From positions 1 through 13,349 of the forward strand of contig JAHLMK010000059.1 of assembly GCA_019915135.1 (NCBI GenBank): DNA of 13,349 nt, given 5' to 3'. Of this stretch, positions 1 through 8,152 are shown one piece after another; the first letter of the stretch is position 1, and every line of letters begins with the position of its first letter. Source of the stretch: Strobilurus pachycystidiatus (lineage: Eukaryota > Basidiomycota > Agaricomycetes > Agaricales > Physalacriaceae). A model generated the notes under the pieces. That model was not told where the DNA came from. It saw only the letters and a list, made by a program, of their open reading frames with translations, and searched no databases. Both the position numbers and the translations under genes were made by a program.

Positions 1-2
1 TC

Positions 3-2008
3 AAGGCACTGTCGGCAGAGGGAGTTCTCAAGTTCCGCGACGTTATCAAGACATGTATGTGCTTCATTGTCTGGGATAACTTCAACATCGCTTTCCGTGT
101 CGAGGCTCAGCGCCTCAACTCGCTCAATCATTTTGACAACGGGACTACTTCGACCCTTCTCCCCGCATGGGATCCCTTCACTGGAAAGATTGCAGAACAC
201 GGTGCTCTTCCGTTGAATCTCAAACCCTCTCGCACGTCAATACAGTCTCTGGAAAGCTGGACTCCCGAGCAGACGATGATCTCGCCGGAAGATGCCATCA
301 CATTGGACGGGTGTAGCCTATGGCAGCTGAAGAAGCTTGCCCTCGATATCATTGCCGGGCTCGGTCGCCTGAAGAAACACTTTGGCGAGTGTCCGGAAGT
401 CATCAAGATAGCGTTACATAAAACAGAGCAGTATCCGCTTGCCGCGATGCACGAGGACGAGTCAAGTATCGATGGTACCATCCGTGTCTATCTTGCCATT
501 TTGAAGCAACTTGGCATTACGAACGAAGAAATCCGTGCTCATGGTCTCATGTTTGCCGATGGCGACCTTCTGACTATGTCTCTCATTGATAAGGTAACGG
601 CTTATGCCTTTTGACTTTACTTGTAACTCACTTCATTTAGATCGAATCTGCACGGCGGAACTCTCCCGAAGACATTGAGGGTCTGAGAATGATTATACGC
701 CGCTTTGGGATCTTTCACGCCAAGATGGCTGGATGTCGCATGGTCATCAATGAGCACTGGAACAAGGTTGGGGCTCCCTCGGGGCTTTGGTGGGAGAGTA
801 CGAAGCTACTGAAGCGCAAGCTCATGTCGGCGGGCTGGAAAAAGCAGAAGGCTACCCGGTGGAAGCCATCGCACGAACTGCTTGTGATCTCTTTGGCGGC
901 CCACATCAAAGATGCTTTCCGGATTTGCTGTGGATCCGAGAGTCTGGACGACTGGGCTGCCGACGCTACTATGATGCAGTTTGACACAGTGGCTCAGAAA
1001 GTATTCGATAAGCTCTTTACAACAGCAGCCTACGACGAAGCACATGACAAACCCACCGAGGAACGCGACTTTACCTTCGAGAATGCGATCCTCCAAAACC
1101 GCGACATGCTCTGGTATAGCGTTCTTGTCCATGCAATCAAGGTTGGTGACATTGGTCAAGTTGTTCTAGTTCTGCGCATGTGGATGGTCATGATGCGAAC
1201 ACCCAAGACGATGCCCAAGTATGCCGACGCAATTTTCGAGACATTGGCGCGCCTTGACTCTTATGACCCAAAGCTAAAGTACGTGAGCTTTATGCTTACC
1301 ATCATATCAGTACTGAATTGTGTCTGTTAGGGCTTTCTTCCTCCATAACTGGCTCGTGAATATTACTGGTCTCCCGGATCGCTTCAAAGAGGTCGACTTG
1401 CTCCAAGAGCACCAGAATTTCTGGGCGAAGGTCCGTACATGATGTATAGCAGCCAAATTCTGCTAACACTGAAATAGATCATCTACAATGCGAAGGGTGT
1501 CAATCGCAGCTGGACATGGCTGTCGATGATCACAGTCTGCATCTTCTCACTTCGCGATGCCATGCGTACCGTCGAGAAAGCATACAAGATCCCCTTCTAT
1601 GGCGATAAGCACACTATTCCCAATATGGACAAGGAAGTACAGTCGCTTGCTGATGCCTTAGCGGCGGAGAGCATTCAGCAGTATGTTCTTGATCGCAAGC
1701 AGAACGAGCTTGTTGATGAAGTTCGGGACTTATTCTACGAGGGATCCAAATACGCCAATGCGCGAACAGCGTTTGCTAAATTCGGTACTGAAGAACGTCG
1801 GGCACAGAATGTCGGGGTCACTGGGCCAACGGAGTCGGCTGCAACAGACAGAGAGGATCCCGAGTCCGAGGATGAAGATGATGCTCCTGGTGACTACGAG
1901 GTTGACGAAGAGGATCTGGCAATGGATGTCGACGAGATGGAGGCATACGGACACACAGATATGCTTATGCAGCACGCCGAAGACTTTGTGGATACCATGG
2001 ATCTATAA
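3..2008 (+). CDS. DUF6589-family protein, 5'-partial, four exons
   Basis: The reading frame is already open at the window edge, so the N terminus is missing. Exons are 3-593, 641-1278, 1331-1430 and 1478-2008. The introns are 47, 52 and 47 bp, with donors GTAACG, GTACGT and GTCCGT, acceptors TTTAG, GTTAG and AATAG, and a CTAAC branch site in the third. Splicing keeps one frame of 619 codons. Family marks, from my knowledge of Agaricomycete DUF6589 proteins, are VWDNFNI (residues 24-30 of the visible part), HFDNGTT (43-49), ADGDLLT (185-191), GIFHAKMAG in exon 2, NWLVNITGLP and LLQEHQNFWAK across exon 3, and SMITVCIFSLRDA in exon 4. The C-terminal 60 residues are strongly acidic (DEDD, DEED runs). 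The biochemical role is unknown. The spaced acids D25, D188 and E436 could be a DDE-type RNase H-fold triad, but that is inference. The gene converges on the RecQ-like gene with no gap between stop codons. Confidence 0.85.
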
Positions 2009-4595
2009 TTATATAGTGAATGACAGGTTCTCTAACTCGCCATCTAGTCCATGCGACATTGCTACTTCCACCAATTTCCGGTATAAGAGTTCCTGCAACA
2101 TGTTTGCATCCTGATAGATCTGTGACGAGTCGTCGTTGAAATCACGGGCGTTCTGAAAGAGCAGGCACCAGGCGTCCCAGAACTCCGAAATAGAGCCATA
2201 CCCTTTGGTGATGCCAGCGTGAATCTGCTTCTTGATGTGCGCCATCGAGATTGGAGACTTGATGATGTTATAATATGTAGGCCATTGCTGCATTCTTGTC
2301 AGAATCAGAAGCTCTGGAAAGACGAGGAACCTACGTTACGTTTGGGTAACTGCATGAACAAGCGACATCGCAGCTCGGGAACCTGCTGTCTCGACGCTCC
2401 ACGACCCTTCATTACCATCTTGTCTGTCGTCTCCGATTCGACTGCACTATAACACTCCTCGAAGATTGACACCAATTTTGCATGTTGCTGTCCACGGGCA
2501 AGTGTCTGTAACTCCACAAAGGCGCGCTCGCGTGACGCCTGCTCCCTTGCTTGGGCTTGAGGATCTGGGTATCGCAGAAGTAGTCCGGCCATGAGCTCGA
2601 CAACCTGTTGCCCATAACGATAGTTTTGCGCCCGGCCCCAGGCCCATGAGATATTATTGGTGCCAAAGATTTGAACGTCGATAATAGCCCGTGCTCGGCT
2701 AGCAATCTGTTCAATGATCAAGTCATTAAGAAGGATCTTGCCTGTTACGCATCGTTGACCCGGAAAGTCGGTCCTGATAGTCTTGACACGCCAATCGCGA
2801 AGTGCTGACTCTACGGCGTTGACAAGTTCCTCGCTTGGCTTAGCAGCACGCTTGGGCTTGAAAGCATTGGGCGCTCTGAAAATGACGGTCTCGGTGGGAA
2901 AGCGCTCCGGCTCGCAGTTGTCACAGCAGCGTGCCCCGGCAGGTGTTGAAAAGCCCAAGCTCACTGTAACAGGAAATCAATATCCAAAGACTATGCAATG
3001 GCAAAAAAAGGACGATTACCTTTGTCCTTATTTCCAAAGAACACGTTCCATGGAATCCTTCGACAAGCTGCAGTGGCAATGAATGCGGACATGAACTTGC
3101 GATCACGAAGTTCGATAGCGTTCTTAGCCTGGCGTTTCCGTCCACGCCCACCTTGTGTTGGTGCCTTTCGTTTTTGCGCAGCTACGATCGGAACCTCGTC
3201 TCCTTCCTCCTCATCATTCTCCACAGCTGCCTCACGGTTGATGTGATGCAGATCAGGTCGCGGGACCATGTCCTCCTCCTCATCGTCACTGCCCTCATCA
3301 TCATCTCCCAAGTCATCGCCACCTTCAGCCTCATACTCAAGGCAATGCTGGGTATATGCCGCCTTTGTGATGAACATTGTCGCCTCGCCGAGTTGGGTGA
3401 AATCACGAACACACCGCCCGATCTTCTGAATGAGAGACAGGAACGATCGTGGCTCATTCCAGAAGAAGACGCGCTTGACGAGTCGCCAGTCCATACCCTG
3501 TGAAATATCAGCAAGTGAAAAGGTGGTCAGAACTGGTATACACATACCATGCCCAGCGCATCGGTCGCCGCAATAGCACGAGCACGACCATCCTTGATGC
3601 GCTCCTGAATTCTGACCTTCTCCGCCTCGTCAATGAACCGATGGTAGAACACGAAGGCATCCGGTGGTAGCCATTCGGGCGCGTGCTTCCGAAGGAAGTC
3701 CTGGATCTCCTCGGCGACTTTTCGGCTATTGACATAGATGACAGTTTGTGGAAAGTCGGATGGTGCAGTACCGTCACGAGGGAAGAGGGTGATCAGGTCG
3801 GCATAGCTGCCTTGAGGATGCTGGAGGAGTTGGATGGACAGTGCGACGTTCAACTTCTCGTTGGAGACGGCGATGACGGCAGTGTCACTCCCTAGGCGCA
3901 GGGTAAAGCGAATGTCCTCGAGAACCTCGGGAGGGAGTGTGGCAGATGCGACGAGCACCGGTACTCCGGTAGGCATTCGTCGTAAGGGAACGACGAGGTT
4001 GGCAAACTCCGGCCGGAAATCGTCTGTTCCCCACTCGGTGATAGTATGCCCCTCATTGATGGTCGTCTGAATGAGGTTGTTCTGGAAGGAGGTCGACTCC
4101 AGAACGAGCTCCTTGAAGCGATGATCATCCGCCATCTCGGGTCCCAATAGGCCAATACGGTACTTGTTTGCTGCGAAGTCCTATCGTGTCTGAGTTGTAG
4201 AAGAGACAGGTGAGAATAAAGAGACGCACCTTCATCTTCTGTTCAATATCCTTCGTGTTCGACGTAAAGGCCACTGCGGGTATGCCGAGCGCATTGAGCT
4301 CCTTCTCCTGACTCTCTAACAACGCCGACAGCGGGCCCAGCACCAGCGTGATCTTGGCTGCACCCGGATTCTCTTCGCTGTCCCCAACCAAGTGATAGAA
4401 CAGGGCGTACCACATTGCCAGAGTCTTCCCGCCTCCTGTTGGGATATCCAAGAATGTATTGACACCCTTGAGCATGTTCTGGCCAGCCTGCTCCTGGAAG
4501 TCGCGTAGAGAAGGGATTTTGAAGACCCGGTACATCATTTCCCGGGCCCTCGTCGCCCTCTGGGGGTTGATTTCGCGTAAGGGACGGTAAGGCAT
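2009..4595 (-). CDS. RecQ-like SF2 DNA helicase with C-terminal bromodomain, five exons
   Basis: Exons in transcript order are 4595-4230, 4180-3548, 3497-3020, 2963-2335 and 2287-2009. Introns are 49, 50, 56 and 47 bp, all GT..AG, giving about 794 aa. The start is the ATG at 4595, about 35 codons before the RecQ motif 0 (RDFQ). Walker A is IPTGGGKT (51-58). The DExH position reads INEGH (163-167), followed by the RecQ-style aromatic loop TEWGTDDFRPEF. SAT is at 201-203, motif IV VIYVNSRK near 269-276, motif V ATDALGMGMDW (327-337) and motif VI QKIGRCVRD (357-365). An acidic stretch (390-435) and a bipartite basic signal (QKRKAP then GRGRKRQAK, 441-457) suggest nuclear location. A RecQ-type zinc region has C478 and the CCDNC cluster at 505-509. 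The end (about 684-775) is a bromodomain: LPKRN-QWPTYYNIIKSP, then QNARDFND with the acetyl-lysine-binding Asn753. Expected role: ATP-driven 3'-5' unwinding of DNA at acetylated chromatin (family knowledge plus inference). Asn for the first Asp of DExH may weaken activity. Confidence 0.85.
2288..2334 (-). other. Intron 4 of the helicase gene, joining the bromodomain exon
   Basis: This 47-bp intron has donor GTAGGT, a CTGAC branch-like site and acceptor ATGCAG, and is phase 0. Removing it joins MQLPKRN to QWPTYYN, which restores the normal bromodomain helix Z to ZA-loop sequence. If the intron is retained, the frame reads 10 more residues and stops at 2305-2307, giving a helicase without the bromodomain. 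Alternative splicing here would therefore toggle the reader domain. The other possible splice joins are too short (26 or 29 bp) or break the frame. Confidence 0.75.
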
Positions 4596-4702
4596 GGGGA
4601 GGCAGAGTTGATGATGATCAAGGGAAGGATTGATGATTTAAACGAGATGAAGGGCGTATTTCGGAAAACAAAAGACGTGCTTCGTGTTGGATTTAGGCAC
4701 AG

Positions 4703-4709
4703 AATATAT
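4703..4709 (-). promoter_or_regulatory. Possible TATA-like element of the helicase gene
   Basis: Read on the - strand, the sequence is CATATATTCT, about 108 bp upstream of the helicase ATG. The spacing would suit a fungal core promoter with a leader of about 75 bp. The motif is short and the region is AT-rich, so this is only a suggestion. Confidence 0.2.
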
Positions 4710-4825
4710 GATATGAATGTCTAATGCGAGGGAGGAGGTTGAAATTTTGAGGTAGTGGTGGTAGCGACGAAGTTCAATTAAATCGTGGGAAAAAGCCCGA
4801 CGTGCCAAAAAGGGCCCGAAATGTT

Positions 4826-4875
4826 CCAGTCGCTTCGCCAGAGGGCTGATCGGACCGGACTGGCGAAGTGACTGG
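4826..4875. repeat. 16-bp inverted repeat with 18-nt loop
   Basis: The left arm CCAGTCGCTTCGCCAG (4826-4841) pairs with the right arm CTGGCGAAGTGACTGG (4860-4875) with one mismatch, a G:T pair if folded as RNA. The loop is 18 nt. The arms could form a hairpin, or be the end of a decayed mobile element. The partner end of such an element is not visible, so its identity is open. Confidence 0.7.
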
Positions 4876-4899
4876 AGTCGAGTCTAATCCACATCCATC

Positions 4900-4919
4900 T
4901 TTAGTGAAGTTTAGTGAAG
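4900..4919. repeat. 10-bp tandem duplication
   Basis: TTTAGTGAAG occurs twice, head to tail. It lies just right of the inverted repeat. It may be replication slippage or an excision or insertion footprint. Confidence 0.6.
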
Positions 4920-5185
4920 CCAATCCGTCTGCTCAGCAACCCTCGACAACCAACACCACCAGCCGCGACCCTTGGGCTGACGTTGTCACAAAACTAACAC
5001 AAGCACCGGCGCTATACTTCAAAGCTCATCCCTCCGAAGCGGACAGCCATTTCTGACTTGTCATATCTATTTTGCTGTAGCGTACCTCGGACATGCTCTT
5101 CTATCATCTGTGTGGTATGCCAAGGGCTGGGCCCGCTCACATTCACATCAATGCTACGAACAGGAACAACGCCTTACCCTCCTCG

Positions 5186-5278
5186 GTGCGTCCCGGTCAA
5201 TGGGCCAGGGACACCCTTGGCCTAAGTGCAGAGGCAGTATCCTAAATTGCATTGCTAAGTCTTATCCCGCGCTAAACC
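5186..5278. repeat. Single partial 120-bp unit at the left edge of the array
   Basis: This segment matches the fourth, TTAT-bearing 120-bp unit (6564-6656 and 7942-8034). It has no further 120-bp units to its left. The left border of the large repeat thus falls inside a 120-bp unit, as expected if unequal exchange between 120-bp units made the large duplication. Confidence 0.85.
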
Positions 5279-5669
5279 AGATGTCAAAACACAGGCAACA
5301 AAACCAAAAAAAAAAAGAGCGTTATAAGAGGTAACGTATGGACTCACGGAGGATAGACAACGGTTCTCTTATGTTTCCCACAGGGCGCCTCTTACAATAT
5401 CGAGATGAAAAGATCAACTGGTCGACCCTTGAACGACTCAGCTCTATCCTAGGTGTGTTTCGGCAGTTTCTATCCAGTGTTCTCCCACAACTGCATGGTC
5501 GACGGCTATGACATTTTAGTCCTCGCAAAGGTACCTTCATACTACAAGCCACGGGAAGCACACATTCCCACCTTGGCTTCCGAAGACAGAATGCCAATGC
5601 ACGTCCACTGGCCGGCCACCATGCCCTTTTTAGGGGGCCCAGGAGCCTGTATTCAGCACTGGCAATGAA

Positions 5670-5765
5670 AAGAAGGGCTGGCGTGAGCAAGCCCGCTCCC
5701 TCCTTCCGGCCTGCGCGAGCCCCGTTGTGAACGCCCAGGCCGTTTTGTGAGTCCCGGTCCTGGCT
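5670..5765. repeat. Diverged relative of the module that leads into the 120-bp array (copy A)
   Basis: GAAGGGCTGGCGTGAGCAAG, then GCCCAGGCCGTTTTGTGAGTCCCGG, resembles 6150-6220 (GAAGGGCTTGCGTGAGCAAG, then CACCCAAGCCGTTCCGTGCG). The order and spacing are similar and there are several changes. The same module recurs in copy B at 7048-7143. It shows an older internal duplication inside the 1378-bp unit. Confidence 0.6.
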
Positions 5766-6190
5766 TACGAAGAACAACGTACGAATGTACCGTCGAGGAG
5801 GCCACACAATGGCAGAAGAGCAGAGGCTCCTGAAAATGCTTTATGGCCTCGCAGCTGTTTTACGGTGCGTCGGGTTAGAGACCGGTAATCGATGGTGCGG
5901 CAAATCCAGGCGGCCCAGTATGAGATCCCGCATGGTTCTGCTCAGGGTGCCCCCTATGGCTTTGCGTGGACACACGCCTCCCGCAATTTGGGTTGGCGTC
6001 CTATCCGGTGAGCGTCTCGGGCTCGGATTGAAATAAGGATGATTCGCTGTTGGTCTTTACTCACCGGCAGCTTTGAAGTTAGTGGAGTGTCGGCCTCATT
6101 GCCTCACCCTCGGTCTCCCATATGCTGCATTTCTCCAACGGATGGCCAAAGAAGGGCTTGCGTGAGCAAGGCCGATACCCGTTGGGAACA

Positions 6191-6656
6191 CCCAAGCCGT
6201 TCCGTGCGTCCCGGTCAATCGGCCAGGGACACCCTTGGCCTAAGTGCAGAGGCAGTATCCTAAATTGCATCGCTAAGTCCCGCGTTAAACCGAAGGGCGC
6301 TTCTTGGAAGCCCAAGCCGTTCCGTGCGTCCCGGTCAATGGGCCAGGGACACCCTTGGCCTAAGTGCAGAGGCAGCATCCTAAATTGCATCGCTAAGTCC
6401 CGCGTTAACCCGAAGGGCGCTTCTTGGAAGCCCAAGCCGTTCCGTGCGTCCCGGTCAATGGGCCAGGGACACCCTTGGCCTAAGTGCAGAGGCAGCATCC
6501 TAAGTTGCATCGCTAAGTCCCGCGTTAACCCGAAGGGCGCTTCTTGGAAGCCCAAGCCGTTCCGTGCGTCCCGGTCAATGGGCCAGGGACACCCTTGGCC
6601 TAAGTGCAGAGGCAGTATCCTAAATTGCATCGCTAAGTCTTATCCCGCGCTAAACC
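6191..6656. repeat. 120-bp tandem repeats in copy A (about 3.9 copies)
   Basis: Units start at 6191, 6311, 6431 and 6551 with CCCAAGCCGTTCCG. The period is exactly 120 bp, with a few substitutions such as CAGTATCC/CAGCATCC, AATCGGCC/AATGGGCC and TAAATTG/TAAGTTG. The last unit has a TTAT insertion and leaves the consensus after CTAAACC. Each unit has an imperfect hairpin GGCCAGGG-ACA-CCCTTGGCC. Because 120 is divisible by 3, both strands stay open as a 40-residue peptide repeat. That is expected from the arithmetic and is not evidence of coding. Confidence 0.95.
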
Positions 6657-7568
6657 AGATGTCAAAACACAGGCAACAAAACCAAAAAAAAAAAGAGCGT
6701 TATAAGAGGTAACGTATGGACTCACGGAGGATAGACAACGGTTCTCTTATGTTTCCCACAGGGCGCCTCTTACAATATCGAGATGAAAAGATCAACTGGT
6801 CGACCCTTGAACGACTCAGCTCTATCCTAGGTGTGTTTCGGCAGTTTCTATCCAGTGTTCTCCCACAACTGCATGGTCGACGGCTATGACATTTTAGTCC
6901 TCGCAAAGGTACCTTCATACTACAAGCCACGGGAAGCACACATTCCCACCTTGGCTTCCGAAGACAGAATGCCAATGCACGTCCACTGGCCGGCCACCAT
7001 GCCCTTTTTAGGGGGCCCAGGAGCCTGTATTCAGCACTGGCAATGAAAAGAAGGGCTGGCGTGAGCAAGCCCGCTCCCTCCTTCCGGCCTGCGCGAGCCC
7101 CGTTGTGAACGCCCAGGCCGTTTTGTGAGTCCCGGTCCTGGCTTACGAAGAACAACGTACGAATGTACCGTCGAGGAGGCCACACAATGGCAGAAGAGCA
7201 GAGGCTCCTGAAAATGCTTTATGGCCTCGCAGCTGTTTTACGGTGCGTCGGGTTAGAGACCGGTAATCGATGGTGCGGCAAATCCAGGCGGCCCAGTATG
7301 AGATCCCGCATGGTTCTGCTCAGGGTGCCCCCTATGGCTTTGCGTGGACACACGCCTCCCGCAATTTGGGTTGGCGTCCTATCCGGTGAGCGTCTCGGGC
7401 TCGGATTGAAATAAGGATGATTCGCTGTTGGTCTTTACTCACCGGCAGCTTTGAAGTTAGTGGAGTGTCGGCCTCATTGCCTCACCCTCGGTCTCCCATA
7501 TGCTGCATTTCTCCAACGGATGGCCAAAGAAGGGCTTGCGTGAGCAAGGCCGATACCCGTTGGGAACA

Positions 7569-8034
7569 CCCAAGCCGTTCCGTGCGTCCCGGTCAATCGG
7601 CCAGGGACACCCTTGGCCTAAGTGCAGAGGCAGTATCCTAAATTGCATCGCTAAGTCCCGCGTTAAACCGAAGGGCGCTTCTTGGAAGCCCAAGCCGTTC
7701 CGTGCGTCCCGGTCAATGGGCCAGGGACACCCTTGGCCTAAGTGCAGAGGCAGCATCCTAAATTGCATCGCTAAGTCCCGCGTTAACCCGAAGGGCGCTT
7801 CTTGGAAGCCCAAGCCGTTCCGTGCGTCCCGGTCAATGGGCCAGGGACACCCTTGGCCTAAGTGCAGAGGCAGCATCCTAAGTTGCATCGCTAAGTCCCG
7901 CGTTAACCCGAAGGGCGCTTCTTGGAAGCCCAAGCCGTTCCGTGCGTCCCGGTCAATGGGCCAGGGACACCCTTGGCCTAAGTGCAGAGGCAGTATCCTA
8001 AATTGCATCGCTAAGTCTTATCCCGCGCTAAACC
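7569..8034. repeat. 120-bp tandem repeats in copy B/C (about 3.9 copies)
   Basis: This is the same four-unit set as in copy A, shifted by 1378 bp (7569, 7689, 7809, 7929), with the same unit-specific substitutions in the same order. The 120-bp amplification therefore came before the 1378-bp duplication. Confidence 0.95.
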
Positions 8035-8126
8035 AGATGTCAAAACACAGGCAACAAAACCAAAAAAAAAAAGAGCGTTATAAGAGGTAACGTATGGACT
8101 CACGGAGGATAGACAACTGTACAGAC

Positions 8127-8152
8127 TGAGTTCTCCCTGATCAGGGAACTCA
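8127..8152. repeat. Near-perfect palindrome at the LTR left end
   Basis: The core TCCCTGATCAGGGA is a perfect 14-bp palindrome, flanked by TGAGTT on the left and AACTCA on the right, with a 2-nt bulge on the left arm. It could be a protein-binding site for a dimer in the LTR, or a hairpin. Confidence 0.75.

Larger units (their letters stand above)
4596..5185. other. Intergenic region between the helicase gene and the repeat array
   Basis: There is no convincing gene in these 590 bp. The part next to the helicase start is the likely promoter of the - strand gene and contains AT-rich blocks. A 16-bp inverted repeat and a 10-bp tandem duplication lie in the middle. A short + strand open frame (4868-5056) has no ATG and no family similarity that I recognise. 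The last 70 bp (from about 5120, CAAGGGCTGGGCCCGCTC) faintly resembles modules of the adjacent repeat array, so the true left end of the repetitive DNA may lie somewhat to the left of 5186. Confidence 0.5.
5186..8117. repeat. Tandem array of a 1378-bp unit (about 2.13 copies)
   Basis: The sequence starting at 5186 (GTGCGTCCCGG) recurs at 6564 and 7942, an exact 1378-bp period. Copy A is 5186-6563, copy B 6564-7941 and partial copy C 7942-8117. Similarity stops at 8117, where the retrotransposon LTR starts. Copies A and B give identical translations in every open frame I compared, and all three carry the same 11-A tract. The one base difference I found is T5253 versus C6631 and C8009. This points to recent duplication, gene conversion or assembly duplication. 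The open frames inside (for example - strand 5322-5807 and + strand 6122-6712) match no family I recognise. I regard the unit as non-coding or decayed mobile DNA. Confidence 0.95.

Noticed and set aside
2009..2293. Bromodomain as a separate small gene starting at ATG 2293
   Set aside because: The domain would lack its first helix, which is present at the end of the previous exon, and a good 47-bp intron in phase 0 joins both parts.
4868..5056. 62-codon + strand open frame left of the repeat array
   Set aside because: It starts with GTG, has no ATG, no recognisable domain and no clear exon partners. An acceptor-like TGCTGTAG near 5080 has no good donor before it.
5300..5320. A tract as the tail of a SINE or LINE insertion
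   Set aside because: The A-run has no visible target duplication or pol III promoter upstream and lies inside the tandem unit at a fixed position in all copies.
5383..5502. Possible hAT transposase remnant (frame reading NWSTLERLSSILGVFRQF)
   Set aside because: The W..L..L..IL..F spacing resembles hAT transposases only loosely, a stop follows about 20 residues later, and the next segments do not continue the family pattern.
5322..5807. 161-codon - strand open frame in each 1378-bp unit (also 6700-7185)
   Set aside because: It is repeated identically because the DNA is repeated. I see no family motif, intron signal or composition typical of the neighbouring genes, and its start overlaps the A-tract region. 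Most likely chance.
6122..6712. 196-codon + and 183-codon - open frames across the 120-bp repeats
   Set aside because: Both strands are open because the period is a multiple of 3. This is an arithmetic effect and not a sign of a repeat protein.
5186..8117. CRISPR-like or tRNA-array reading of the repeats
   Set aside because: Units are contiguous with no variable spacers, and I see no tRNA fold or clear pol III A and B boxes.
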